DNA from: Euglena gracilis
Lineage: Eukaryota > Euglenida > Euglenophyceae > Euglenales
NCBI GenBank assembly: GCA_039621445.1
Contig: CP154956.1
Span: 68,518,452-68,582,451, forward strand
Length of the DNA stretch: 64,000 nucleotides
Direction of reading: 5' to 3'
Made by a program: the position numbers and the translations under genes. The notes under the pieces are model-generated. The model was not told where the DNA came from, did not search any database, and saw only the letters and a list, made by a program, of their open reading frames with translations. Of this stretch, positions 1-47,759 are shown piece by piece (position 1 is the stretch's first letter; the number at the start of each line of letters is the position of its first letter).

Positions 1-325
1 GCCGACCGGCAAGACGGGGGGTCCCCCCCCGCCAGCCTTGCCCTTCCCCTTGCTGCTGCACAGCCCACTGGGCCATTCCGAAGTTCACAGCTATTGCCCT
101 TGCAGCGCTGTGACGGGCGCACGAGGCACGTTGGCACGCCACAGTGACCAGCATGGATAGGCCACCGCTGTTTTTGAGGCCTGCCTCGCTGGCAGTTTGG
201 CTAATTTGGCAGCTCCTCAGTCTCATTCATAGACCTGCCTTTCTGCATCTCTGTTTGTCTGAACAAAAACTATGAGAAGAACTTTGGGAAACTATTTAAG
301 GCATTGATAGCATATGGCCTAAACC

Positions 326-530
326 CAAATAATACCCCCCCCCCCCGGGCGACCGAGTTAATACCCCCCCCCCCAATCTCGGGCCGACGACCTGTATTTT
401 GACCTGAAAATGCAGGTAAAAATCACAATCTCTGACAACAAATTACGAGAAAAATCGTTGTTTTTTTCTGGATCATCTGGCCTCCAAGAATGCTAAATTT
501 TATGAGAAAGAACAAAAAAAGGACATGACA
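326..530. repeat. Truncated copy of the AATAATACCCCCC foldback repeat
   Basis: This stretch has AAATAATA followed by a long C run, then an AT-rich body. It matches the body of the repeat at 14375-14790 over more than 100 bases. The shared parts include the segments reading TTTTGACCTGAAAATG, TCTGACAACAAATTACGA and TCTGGATCATC. The G-run right end seen in the other copy is missing, so this copy looks truncated. The remaining DNA from 1 to 787 shows no gene I can support. Confidence 0.6.
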
Positions 531-787
531 GGGTGATCGCACTGGATGATTTTTGGTGCAACTTTGAAATATGTCCTGGGGGAATGGAGGGTAGTCTGCT
601 TCAAAGCGCCGCAGGTGCCAGACATTGCTTGAACGCAATGCACAAAAGCCACGTTTTGTCTTTCTCCCACTGCCTCCAATGGGACGTAGCCATGAGCCCC
701 CCCTCCCCCAGCCTGTGGTGGCTCCAGCCTGCACCTCGCCGTCTGTGTGTGTTTCCGCCGCCATCACTCCGCCGCAGGCACCCACCG

Positions 788-3700
788 ATGGGGTCGGGGG
801 ACGGTGGGCCACCGCCCGAGGCGGGCCCCGGCACCACCGACGCGGCCGGGCCCCCCACCGCGGCGCGCCTCACGGAGTTCGGCCGCCAGCGGCGCCTGCT
901 GGACGTGCGGCCCCGGGCGCGGTTTGAGCATCGGCCAGGGGCCAGCCCCGGTTTGCCGTGACGGGTGGGGGCTGGAGTTGTCCAGGGCGGCCCTGAAAGC
1001 AGCGCCTGTCGGGGGCGGCGAACATCCCCGTCGCCGAGCTGCGGTCACAGGCAGGGACTGTGGGAGGGAGGCAGCCACAGGGGCGGGGGAGGGGGGCAGC
1101 CAGGCTTGTTTTGTTGTGTTTTGTTGGTGCTTGCGTGCCCTACCCTTCACTGAGGGATCGGCGGCGGCCGAGGGGATGGCGGTCGTCCCCAGTCCCTGGG
1201 CGGACTGTTCGAGCTGCCGGCCCCGGCGGCGGGACCCCTGTGTCTGCTGGCGGAGGACGAGGCGGCGGCCACGCTGGCGTCCGGCCAACCCCCTGCCGGG
1301 CCAGATGGCGGGGAAATGGTTGAGAAGCGGTTGCTTTCTGCCCATTTGGCACATCCATTTTGGCAATGTGGCGCTCGCTTGGGGGAAACCCCTCCCCCTC
1401 CCCGCAGTACCCCCGACTGCCCCCAGTTTGAGGGGGGCACCAACACAATGGAACAATATCTTGCTCTATCCCTGTACAAAGACATTCAGCCACTGACAAG
1501 GGCCATGTCAAGGGGGAGACCAATGTCTGTTTGATTCCATTTCCGGTTGTTTTTTTTGTTTTTGAGTGGTTAGGGGGAACGGGTGGTGTCCAAATGGCTT
1601 GGCGGGGGGATCCAAAAGATGGTTCCAATGGCGTGGCACCCCGCTAAGTTGCTTGGTTAACCTACTGAAGAGAGGATGTGATGCCCCCCCCCCTCCACAC
1701 TGGTTATGGCGATGGCCATGGTTCTTGCTGGTGTCAGATGGCAGTTCCCAAGGGGGGGGGGTTCCAGATTAAATATGGAGATTTCATCGTTATTCCTTCC
1801 ATATGTTCTGCCATATAAAGTTGGAGGTGACACTTGGGGGGCCAAAGACCCGGGGAGGAGCGACCAGGAGGGAGAAGCACCCCACCATCCCCCAATTCCC
1901 AGCAGGAGGATGCCACTGATATTCTCCTGACTGCCAAATGGGAAGTGGCGCATGTGGTTTTTGATCGACCTGAATTGTGGAAGGACCTCAGCCGGGATGG
2001 AGAGGCCCTGGGTATGCGTGTCATGTGTTTCATTTGACTTCACAGTGGTACGTTGTCAAGCCTCCGATGAAGTCTTTGCATTTCTGGGGGTCCTCTCAAC
2101 AAGAGGTGGTACACAAACACCTTTTTTGCAGTTTTTTTTGAGACTTTTTCATTTGGTGAAAGTTGTTTTTTTTGCATTTTTTTTTTGCGCTTTTTTGCCT
2201 TTTTTCCAGCGATTTTGTAATTTTGTGATTTTGACGTATTGGATTTGCTGACTTTTGCTTTAAATTTTTTTAAAACTTCACAATTTGACCCTGAGTTATC
2301 CCTGAGACGAAAGTTCCGCCAATTTTTTGTTATTTTGGGGGATTCTTTTTGACCAACGTATTGCATATTTTGAGAATCAAAATGTTCCCAAATCTAAGCA
2401 AAAATGCACATCAAAGTAGTTACTTCATGGAAATAAATCCCTGCAGTAATTTCCATGAAACTGGCGTTTTTTGTGTATATTTGCGTTCATTTGTGGTTTT
2501 TTTTTTTGCGCTATTCTGTGTCGTGATTTTGGAGGGTCATGTTGCGCTGTGCAAAAAGGCATTTCGGACAGTGGCTCTGATTGCCTGCTCCCCATGGACT
2601 CCAAAGTGCGGTCCAAGCACGTCAACGGCCACGCGGGGGGTCGAGGCACCGGACTTTTTGTCCAGCCCTCTTCCCCTCGCCTCTTCCCAGCCACCGGCGC
2701 CGCCTACGTCCGGATGTGGCGGCCCTCGCCCCTCGTCGAGGACTGGCTGGCCCACACCCCCGCCTCCCGGCCCGGGGCCGCCGCCGGCAGCGTTCCCCAG
2801 CCGCCGAACAGGCCCTCGCCTCGCGGTGGGCCCCCGGCAGTCAGCGTGTCCCGCCCTGTGCTCCTCCGTCTTCTTTTCTCTCCATTTCCCCAGCCTGCTT
2901 GTGAGAAGCCCCGCGGCACGCGGCGCGGTCCAGGCAACGGCCGGTCGGGGGAGGGCTGAGGGTCTGCCCCCACCCCTGGCGCTGGACTTGGGCTGCGGCA
3001 GCGGGCGGGACGCCGTGTTCCTCGCCCTGCACGGCTGGCGGGTGGTGGGGGTGGACCAGCGGCCCTGCCTGCTGGAGCGCAGGCCCCGCCCGAGTGGGGT
3101 TGGGCTGGTTTGGAGGTCGGATGGGCTTGCCCGCCATGCGCAGCCACACCAGTGCTTTCCTGCAAGAGGCTTCAGGTGCTGCCGCTCGCCAGCTGTGCTT
3201 CTGCCCCCTCACAGCACATGTACACCAAAGTTGTGTGCAGGTATCTTATCAACAACGTCATCCTGGTCGTCGTCGGCGTAACCCCCACTGGACGGGGCCT
3301 GCCGGTGAGGGCCAGTGCGCTGGCAGCCAACAGTGGTGTGGCCACGGCATCTTCGGGGCCAGCAATGGTCAACTTTGAAACCCCCTCTGTGTTTGTGTGT
3401 GTGCGTGCGCGCGCGCGTGTGTGTGTCTGAGTTAGAAGACACCGTGGGCAGGGCTCACCTCTTCCAAGCCACAGAGTGCGACTTGCAGCAGGACTGGCCA
3501 TGGGAGGACGCGACGGTGGACTTGGTGGTCTGTATCAGGTAAGGGTGGTGTGGCTCCCCCCCCCCCATTCCATCGCCTCAAAGAGATCAAGCTCCCTTCC
3601 AAGAAGAAAAGAATTAGTGCCCCAGAGAACTCAATATTTTTTTAGGCACTCAAGGGGTGTCAAACCAGAAAAGAATTTGCACTGATTTTTGAAGCTTCCT

Positions 3701-5220
3701 TGAACCGTTTGCATTCCTGACCCTCCCCCCAAAATCAGCCCACGCCCCACCCCTTGGAACGCGGGGGACCCAATGGTCAAAGCACCTCCCTTTGTTTGAC
3801 GAAAGGAGCTGATCTGGGTCGCTGGCAGTCTTTTACAGTGGTCCGATGGCCTCCAGGGTATTCAGTGAGCATTGGTTTTGCGGATGGGAGGGGTCAGACT
3901 GCCAGACCCCCCCCGGTGGGGGAGGGGGTTCAAACCACTCCCTCCTTAACCCTTTCAAACCGAGGGGGGGGGGGTCCGGACAAGCCCTAGTGCAGGGCAT
4001 CAAGTGAAGGTTGGTTTTGTATAGGGGAGTGGAGGGGGGTCTAAACGCTCCCCTACCCCCCAGGGGGTGGGGTTTACACCCGCCCCAGGTCCGGGGGTCT
4101 TCATGGAACCAAAAATGTTTACCCCGGCGCTTTGCGCTGGCAGACTTTATCTGTTTTGTCAATTCGATGGAAAAAAATCACGTCAAAACGCAACTCTCGG
4201 TACTTTTTTGAAGCCCCTCAAGAATTTTGCCCCGGTTATATACCCAGCAGGGAGGGGGTCCAACCCCCCCCCCTCTCATTTAAAACCCTGGGAGGGGTTC
4301 AACCCACCCCCCCCTCTGTTGGAGGGTTCCAGACCCCCCCCCGCTTTAATTCATATCCTCTTTTCTGAAGCGCACTGTCAGGCCCTGTTCTTTGACGCAC
4401 GCCGCCCAGCGTGGGCCGTACCTCCCGGGGCTCCGCAGGTTCCTGCTGCGCAGCTCGTTCCCGAAGATCGCTGCCGTGCTGCGGCCGGGCGGTCACCTCC
4501 TCTACTCCCACTTCCTCGAGGGCTGCGCCAAGCCGAGGGACCCCAAGCACCTCCTGCGGCGCGGGGAGCTGGCGGCTGCGTTCGGGGCCGTGGGCTTCGC
4601 GGTGCTGCAGGACAGCGAGGGAGCGATCGAGGACGGTCGTCCGGGCCCCACCTTTTACCCGCACTCCTGCCCAGGTTGCCCATTCACCACGACACAGTTG
4701 CACTGCTTGGGCCCGAGGATGTGCGCAAGGAGTGCATTTGTGGGTTTGTTTGTGCTCTTGCTGTGTGGCCCTGTCCTCCTCATTCACCCGTTTGCCCACA
4801 AGGGGCACCATCGCTGGGTACACATTCCTTCATCATCAAGGGAGTCCCGCCGGGGGCCAGTGTGCAACTTCATCGCCGTGAAGCGGCCATCCCGGTGCTC
4901 TCACGCCTCCCCCAACAGGGTTGGATTTTGGGTCGTCCCGGTCCTCCTCCAGTCCTCAGCACCGGGGTGTGCCTCCGGTAGGCGATGGCTGCCCTGCCCG
5001 GTTCCAAGAAGGCGGAGAAGCGCCGCAGCACGAAGCGGACCCGTGGCCATCCCGCTGCCCCCTGGCCTGCTCTGGGGCGGGTGACCCAATCCAACACTCT
5101 TCCCTGTGGCAGGCACTCTGTCCCCCACCCCTGGCAGTGGAGGCATCGGCTCATTCGGCCCATCTGCGGCGCTCGGGCAAGCTGGTTGTGGCGACCTCAG
5201 TGCGTTCACCACGAGCCTGA
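788..5220 (+). CDS. Rhodanese domain fused to class I SAM-dependent methyltransferase (spliced)
   Basis: Proposed exons: 788-940, 1003-1050, 1193-1318, 1903-2011, 2691-2845, 2961-3098, 3432-3538, 4439-4635, 4861 onward, perhaps ending with 5113-5220. Phases agree from 1193 to 4861. The first exons give a rhodanese-like fold: LLDVRPRARFEHR, then GAANIPVAELR, then LFELPAPAAGPLCLLAEDE. Next come WEVAHVVFDRPELW and MWRPSPLVEDWL. The methyltransferase follows: LALDLGCGSGRDAVFLA (SAM-binding motif I), GWRVVGVD, DLVVCIRFLLR across the 3538/4439 junction, VLRPGGHLLYSHFLEG, and the end strand CNFIAVKR. Bacteria have proteins with this layout, and the expected role is methyl transfer from S-adenosylmethionine to an unknown acceptor. 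I see no obvious catalytic Cys loop of a sulfurtransferase, so the rhodanese part may be regulatory. The first two introns seem to need GC donors. The true start and the last exons are uncertain. Confidence 0.72.
3391..3427. repeat. (GT)n/(GC)n microsatellite in intron
   Basis: An alternating TG/CG tract lies just before the exon at 3432, within an intron of the methyltransferase gene. Confidence 0.8.
3880..4345. repeat. C-run/G-run repeat cluster in intron
   Basis: This intron stretch holds at least six runs of seven or more C or G separated by short unique sequence, including GGCGCTTTGCGCTGGC near 4125. The texture matches the foldback elements elsewhere in the window. I could not define clean terminal repeats, so the ends are approximate. 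Confidence 0.4.
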
Positions 5221-6960
5221 CAGATGTAATGGGAATTGGTTATTTTGGGGCAGCTGGCTTCTTTCTGGAAAACAAGAGCAAATTACTCAAAGGGGAAATT
5301 GCATATTCTCAGCTGAATATTTCACAGTGTTTAACGAGTGGTTTCAAGCCCCACATTCTTCTGGGCCACTTTTTAAGGATTTCCCCAATTATGTGGTTTC
5401 GTCCGATGGAAAGATTTTTGATCATTCATGTTGTGCATTTATTTCACAGTTTTAAAGCTATTGGGGTTGTGCATTGTGAATGAGGTTGTTGTGTCGACTG
5501 TGAACGAATTTTGTTTCTCATAGAGGTGCCCAAAGATGTCCGTGCCTTTTTTTTTTTAAGGGAATCTCCCCCCAAAATATTTTTCGGCCATTTGGGCTTC
5601 GCTCGCCACCAAATGTATTGGAATTTATTTATTGGGTACATTGGAATGTATTGGAATGCATTGGAATCAATTTTTTTCTGACCCAATGCCCCCTCTCCCC
5701 GTACACGTCTGTAATGGTTGTTTCGATATGTGGATCTTAGGGACAAACAATTGGAGGGCCTCCGCCTCCAATATCTTTTTGTGGGGGGGCATTGGAAAGG
5801 CAGAGTCCAGAAAATGGGGGGGTTTGAGCGCACAGAACGAAATAGCATCGCTGCACTGCAATGCACATCAACTTTCTCTGCCTGACGAAAATGGAAGTGT
5901 GAAAATGTGGGGGACAAATATCTTCCTCCCCAACGAGGTTGTCATTTTGCCTCTAACCGCTGATAATAAATGGAACGCTGTCTTTCAGGTCCAGAGATGG
6001 GGTTGTCGTGTTCCTGCACAGACCCTGAAGTCCGTCTGATGGTGAAAGGTTTTTCAACATGAAAGCGGGCACGGCCAGCTGACACCTCTGGGGGAGGAAG
6101 GCAACAACCTCACTGGATGGAAAATGAAGACCTTTTTGGGTGTCAAATTTCGACCCCAAATGCTTTCAAACACTTCTTTCGGAGTGACATGTTGCATTTG
6201 TTATGCATGTCAAAAATTTCACAGTCAATAGATGGATTGTTGGACAGGTTTGATCATGACACAACCCACAGGCCTCAGGGTGTGATGACTGACCCACCAA
6301 TGCAGACCAGGAATGCATGTTCCCCTGCTCGTTCACAAATCTGTCCCAATGCAATGCTGTTCGTTCCAGCTCCTTCCTGCTTCGCTTTTGATCCCTATGC
6401 TGCACAGGCCATTTTCCCTCTCCGCTTCTTTTTTTGTTTGTATTCACCGGCCAGCTTGTCCTGCGTGGACGGCCGAGATGAATCCAACTGAATCCAACTT
6501 CAGTCTCCTGATGTAGACGAAGGCCGCTTGTGGGTATCTCCTGCATCCTTCTGTTTCCAGGAAATGAAAAGCTCGTTTATTTGCACAGGTGCATGACTTC
6601 CCGGCCGAACACAGCCCCTGTTGGCCATCAGGGTAGATTGGCGGCGCCAAAGCCATGGGAAGCGACCAGACTCCTGCTTCTGCTGCTGACGGTGTTTGCT
6701 TTTTAAATGCAGATTTGCCCACATGGAAGGGTTCTGCATTTGATCATCTGAGGTGTGTTGGATGAGGATATTTCCTGAACAAGTTGTATTATTTTCTGAA
6801 GTTTTGGACAAAATCCTCGCTTCAGTTGCTTCAGTCGGAGATGTGGCAAGAAAAGCTCTTTTGGTCCTTCGTCTTGCAAGTGTATTCCAACTTTTGTGGA
6901 TTACGGTGGCAACCACCTTTCTTTACCCCATCGCCTTCCGGTGCAAATGCTTCCCACAAC
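5221..6960. other. Intergenic or intronic DNA without a recognisable gene
   Basis: The stretch is AT-leaning with many short stop-bounded frames and no recognisable domain. It may contain the unlocated 5' exons of the next gene. A TTGGAATGTATTGGAATGCA-type short repeat lies near 5615-5670. Confidence 0.5.
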
Positions 6961-6964
6961 ACAG

Positions 6965-43570
<36,606 letters not shown>

Positions 43571-44477
43571 GCCTCCACGTGAATCACACAACATCGAGGC
43601 AAATGTTAAATGTTTTTTTTGATTGATGCTCCGTTGTAATGGTCAGCGTGGTGTTGTGGTGCAGCAAGCTGCACAAATTAAAGCAAAAGCGAAAGTTTCC
43701 GATGGTCTCTGGCCTCTCTGGCCTCTGGTTTTTTTCTTTCTGTCCCTGAAGCAAACTGAGAATGCAGTTTTCGAAAAGGAGCAGATCACTTTTTGGTGTG
43801 GAAATACAACGGCAACAGCCAAATGTCCCTCAGTATGGTTTTATTTTTTTTGGTGTTTATCTTAAGCTCCTCTTCCCAAAAGAGTAAGGCCCCGGGTCTT
43901 TTTTGGGGGGGGGGGGTCCGTTGCTGAAAATCCCTAGGAGGGCTCTTGTTTTGGGGGGTCTATTTTTTTTGGATTTTTTTTGTTGAAAATTTGAACAAAA
44001 AAATACCTTCCCGTGGGAGGGTCCCAAAATAGGTCCAAAAGGGGGCGATTTTCGACAAAAGTCTCAAAAGTGCCAAATCAGACAAATGCACCATGGACAA
44101 AGGTAAAAAAAAAAATGGCAAAAAAATCACCATTTTTGGGAAGATTTTGTCAGTTTTAGGGGGGTCTATTTTATTTACTTTTTTGATTTTCCTGAAAAGC
44201 CGGAGGGGGTCTTATTTTGGGGGGGGGGGCTTTATTTTGAGACAGCTTGTCAAAACAGCAGGACTGTGGACACAGGCACGCAGCGAGCCACGAACCATGT
44301 ACCATCTGATCGTGATCACGTGCACGGTCCCAAAGCTGCCGGATTCAGGTGAGGCATCATCGGCAGGAACATCCCAGTGTTGTGGACCATCCCCACCCTG
44401 GTCCTGCCACCCGGGTCAACCATTCCCAGCTCGTCGTTGCTGCATTTTTCTGTTTCCCGCCCTCAATGTAGTCGCCG
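43571..44477. other. Intergenic stretch with C/G-run repeat
   Basis: From 43880 to 44245 lies a C-run/G-run repeat with several GGGGGGTCTATTTT-like words, in the style of the foldback elements. At 44296 a short frame, MYHLIVITCTVPKLPDS, ends at a GTGAGG donor and could be a 5' exon of the next gene, but its phase does not join the exon at 44478. Confidence 0.5.
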
Positions 44478-47366
44478 ATGTGGCGTGTCCCGTCCAAGCG
44501 CCTGGCTCAACAGCCTGAGGTTGGCTCGAAGCGAGCCCGAGCTGTCCCTCCTGCCAATATCGCCGTCGGCCGCGAAGAAACTGCAAGGCAGGTGCTGTTT
44601 GCCTGTCAGAGACACCTTCTCAAGAGTCGGCAGGAGAGCGTTGGTGGGTCCTCTCACCCATGCTCTGAAACAACTCGTGGCACTCAGCTACCAATGGGTG
44701 GTGTGAGCATGAGACTAGCTCCAAATGTGCTTCCAGCTGTTTTTTTTAATAAAAAAACGGACATATTCTGTATTATGTGCGATATGTTGTTATATATGTG
44801 TCCGTGTTGGATTTTTAGTTGTGTTCAAGCTTTCCTCCACAGCGCAGGTGTCTGTCCAATTCTCTGTGTTTGTGCCTGTGATTTGAACATTTTGCCAGTG
44901 TTTTCTGCATTTTTCACGACCCCCAGCGCCGCAATATGTTTCCCAGGCACTCTTGGTATAATTGATTTCCTTCTCCCAACGGCGTCCTCCCCGCAGGCAG
45001 CCGCCGGGCCGAACTGCTTTTTCTCCGACGACAGCGCCGACAGCTCCCCCCTCTTCCCCCACACCGGCGCCACACTGTCCCCCGACCCGGGTGTGGCGGG
45101 CAGAGGCGCGAGGGAGGACGGGGGCCAACCAGTGCGCCCGCTTCCGGCGGTCCGCCCCCTTGTGCCTTCCGCAGGGGCACAGCCCACCCCGTCCGCCGCC
45201 GCCTCGGCCGCCGCCCACCACCGGCCCGCTGCCTGTGTTCCCCGGCGGGCCCCCGGCGTGCCAGCGCCCTCGTCTTCCCTGGCCGGGGCTGCCTGCCACC
45301 CGGGGCCCCCGCCGAGAGGTATGGGTGGGCCTCAGAGGCGAAGCACGCCGCAGTGGGGCCGCGTTTGTGTCCTTTCTGGGCGAAGCGCACGGCGAGGTGC
45401 CCCGGGCCGCAGGCCTGCGACAGGAAGCAGCCCACGACAGGCAACCGAGGGAACGGCCTGTTTTTGGCACAGCCTGTTGTTGGCCCATCCCTGCCATTTC
45501 TGAATCCAACTGCCAGTGGTGGCCCCCAGGGCTCCGTAGGAGACATCCAAAGAGCTTCCGGGCTTCCTTTTGCTGCCGTGGCTCAACCCAAAACAGCTGC
45601 CAGCACACCACTGCCCACACAGGAGCCAGGCTGCGGATGCGGCAACCTTCCACCTGGCCATCCCCTGCTGGGCGACAAGGCCACTGCCAACTGGCCAGGG
45701 TTTGCCATGATCAAAGTCGGTGATCAGTCATTTTGAGCACTGACACTCTTGAGCACTGATACACAGGCTGCATAACTCATCTTTTTCATTCAGGTTTCAG
45801 AGCAGAGTTTTTTGAAGGTTTGTGACCCGGGGGGGGGGGTGAGTCCAAGGTTGGGTCTTGAATGTTGGAGGAACTTGACATCTCAAAAAATCTCAGCATT
45901 CTCGAAAACCTCGACGGGGGGTGACACAGTGGGCCGAAAATGTAATAGTACTCTGGAAAGATTTTGGGGTGGGTCAAGGCGTCCACTTTTGACCATTTTT
46001 GGCTGCTTTTGGCTGCTTTGGTCGTTATTGGCTATTTTTGGCCATTTTTTGCCATTTTTGGGCATTTTTGGCCACTTTTGGCAACTTTGGGCCAATTTTG
46101 ACCACTGCCAGCTGCTTCTGGCTTCTTCTGGCTCCTTCTGGCTCCTTCTGGCTCCTTCTGGCTGTCTTTGGCAGCTCTTCACTGCGTTGTTATTTTTAGG
46201 CACCCTTTATCCCACCTTTGGCCATTTTGGACCACTATTGGCTTTTTTTACCATTCTTGACCATTTTTGACCTTTTTTGCCATTGTTCGGCAAAATCTCG
46301 AAAAAATCTCAATTTCTCAACAATCTCGAGGGGGGTCAAGAATCTCGACTGTGTCGGACCCACCCTCCAAAGTCAAGATCAAGACCCAACCTTGGTGGGT
46401 CTGGGCCGAGCCTCCACCCCCCCCCCCGGCCCCGGGTCGGGCCGAGGCAGGGTTTTCCTCCACTTTCGGTGCGAAGCGGAAAAAAATATAGGACCCCAAA
46501 ATTGGACCCCAAAATTGGCCCTCCCAGAAGTGACCCCCCCCCCGAGCCTGCCCCCCCCCTGGTGGGTGGGTCGGTCGGTCCAGACCCCCTCTGGGTCCTG
46601 AAAAAAAAACCTCTGTTTCTGAGTTCAGAGAGTCCTGTGCCATAAAATGGAAGGCTGGATTTTCCGAAGGAGGTTCCATTAGCTCACCGGAATGAAACTG
46701 ACCCTGAGTCGAAACCCCTGTGGAGCCGACGAAGGTGATTTGCTGTGTTTGAATATTGATATTGAAGTGTGTGTCCTGATCTGGTGACCATCTATTTCCT
46801 TCAAGCATTCATACCGAAGGGAATTAAACACACTCATGCGGCGCACATCAAAATGATGTGTGCACCCACGATGGCACACAGGTCTGTCTGCACACAGTGG
46901 CAGACAGACAGACGGGGAGCCTTCTGAATGGGTGGGTGGATGGCTGCACACATGCATGTGAGCAGACATTGCAGTGCATTTGCAGCGGTGCAATGAATGG
47001 AACGGAACCGGCAATACCAGCCTGTCATTGCTCCTGGGTGTACAGCGGCGGTCCATTGGCATGTGTTTCTCAGCGGGCTCTTCATCCTCGCAGGGCACCA
47101 CGGAGCTGACCCAAGACCCCATCGTACACTTCAGCGACGAGGACCTCTCCCAGGGCCGCCCCCGCCCCCCCGGGTCCTCCCACCCGAAGCCCCCCGCGGG
47201 CCGCGCTGTGCCGCCCCCACAGCGCAGCGGCCGCGGCCCCGCCCCACCCCTCGCCCCGGGCCGGGGGCGCCAGACGACGTTTGCGGAGTTCTCTCCCTTC
47301 GCCCGCCACACCCAGCGGGCCGCCTCCCTGAAGGCCACCGCGGCCGGCGGGCGGACCCGCCTCTGA
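44478..47366 (+). CDS. Pro/Ala-rich protein of unknown function, three exons
   Basis: Exons 44478-44591, 44997-45318 and 47074-47366 join in phase to a 242-residue protein with start and stop. All borders are GT-AG. The N-terminus is basic (MWRVPSKRLAQQPEVGSKRAR). The middle exon is Pro/Ala-rich and probably disordered, with an acidic patch, FFSDDSADSSPLF. The last exon has IVHFSDEDLSQGRP and ends in a basic tail, TTFAEFSPFARHTQRAASLK. No domain is recognised. GC-rich DNA at 45320-45720 also has an open frame (WVGLRGEARRSGAAFVSF) and could be a skipped or extra exon. The intron 45319-47073 contains a large foldback element. Confidence 0.5.
45790..46625. mobile_element. Large imperfect foldback element in intron
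   Basis: TCCAAGGTTGGGTCTTGA near 45841 is the near reverse complement of TCAAGACCCAACCTTGG near 46377. The outer ends (about 45795-45830 and 46590-46625) also pair imperfectly. Between them lies a TTTTGGCCAT-type T-rich simple repeat (46000-46280). The right part carries GGTGCGAAGCGG near 46464 inside C/G runs. Confidence 0.55.
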
Positions 47367-47499
47367 CCGTTGAGCGCCGCCAGCTACCCGTCGCCCTGGG
47401 TGATGGATTGCACGCGTGTGTTTGTGGGGTGCTGCCCCGCCCTCCACCCTGCTTGGAGGGCCTCCCAGTCAGGACTGCACGGGAATCCCCGCAGCTCTA

Positions 47500-47705
47500 T
47501 GGGTGGTGGGTGGGCGGGTCGACCAGCCCCCCGACCCCATCCTGCTGAATGGGGTCGACCCCCCCCCCCCACCAGGCCTTCCCGTATTTCCGGGAGCACC
47601 GATTTTGGCCGAATTTTTTATGCATGGGTGTTGTGGTGGGTGGGGGGGTCGACCCACCCCACCTTCCAGGTGGGGGGGGGGGGTCAATGACCCCTACCAG
47701 GCCTT
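47500..47705. repeat. C-run/G-run repeat with GTCGACC words
   Basis: Three GGGTCGACC-like words are separated by long C and G runs directly after the end of the three-exon gene. Inverted words (GGGGTCGACCCCCC, GTCGACCCACCCC) suggest a foldback element. Confidence 0.45.
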
Positions 47706-47759
47706 TCCACACACCCCTGCAACCAGGTTGGTGGGCTCAGGAAGGGTTCTGGGGGTTAA

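Noticed and set aside
45320-45723. GC-rich frame WVGLRGEARRSGAAFVSF as part of the three-exon gene
   Set aside because: Including it breaks the phase between exons 44997-45318 and 47074-47366, which join cleanly without it.
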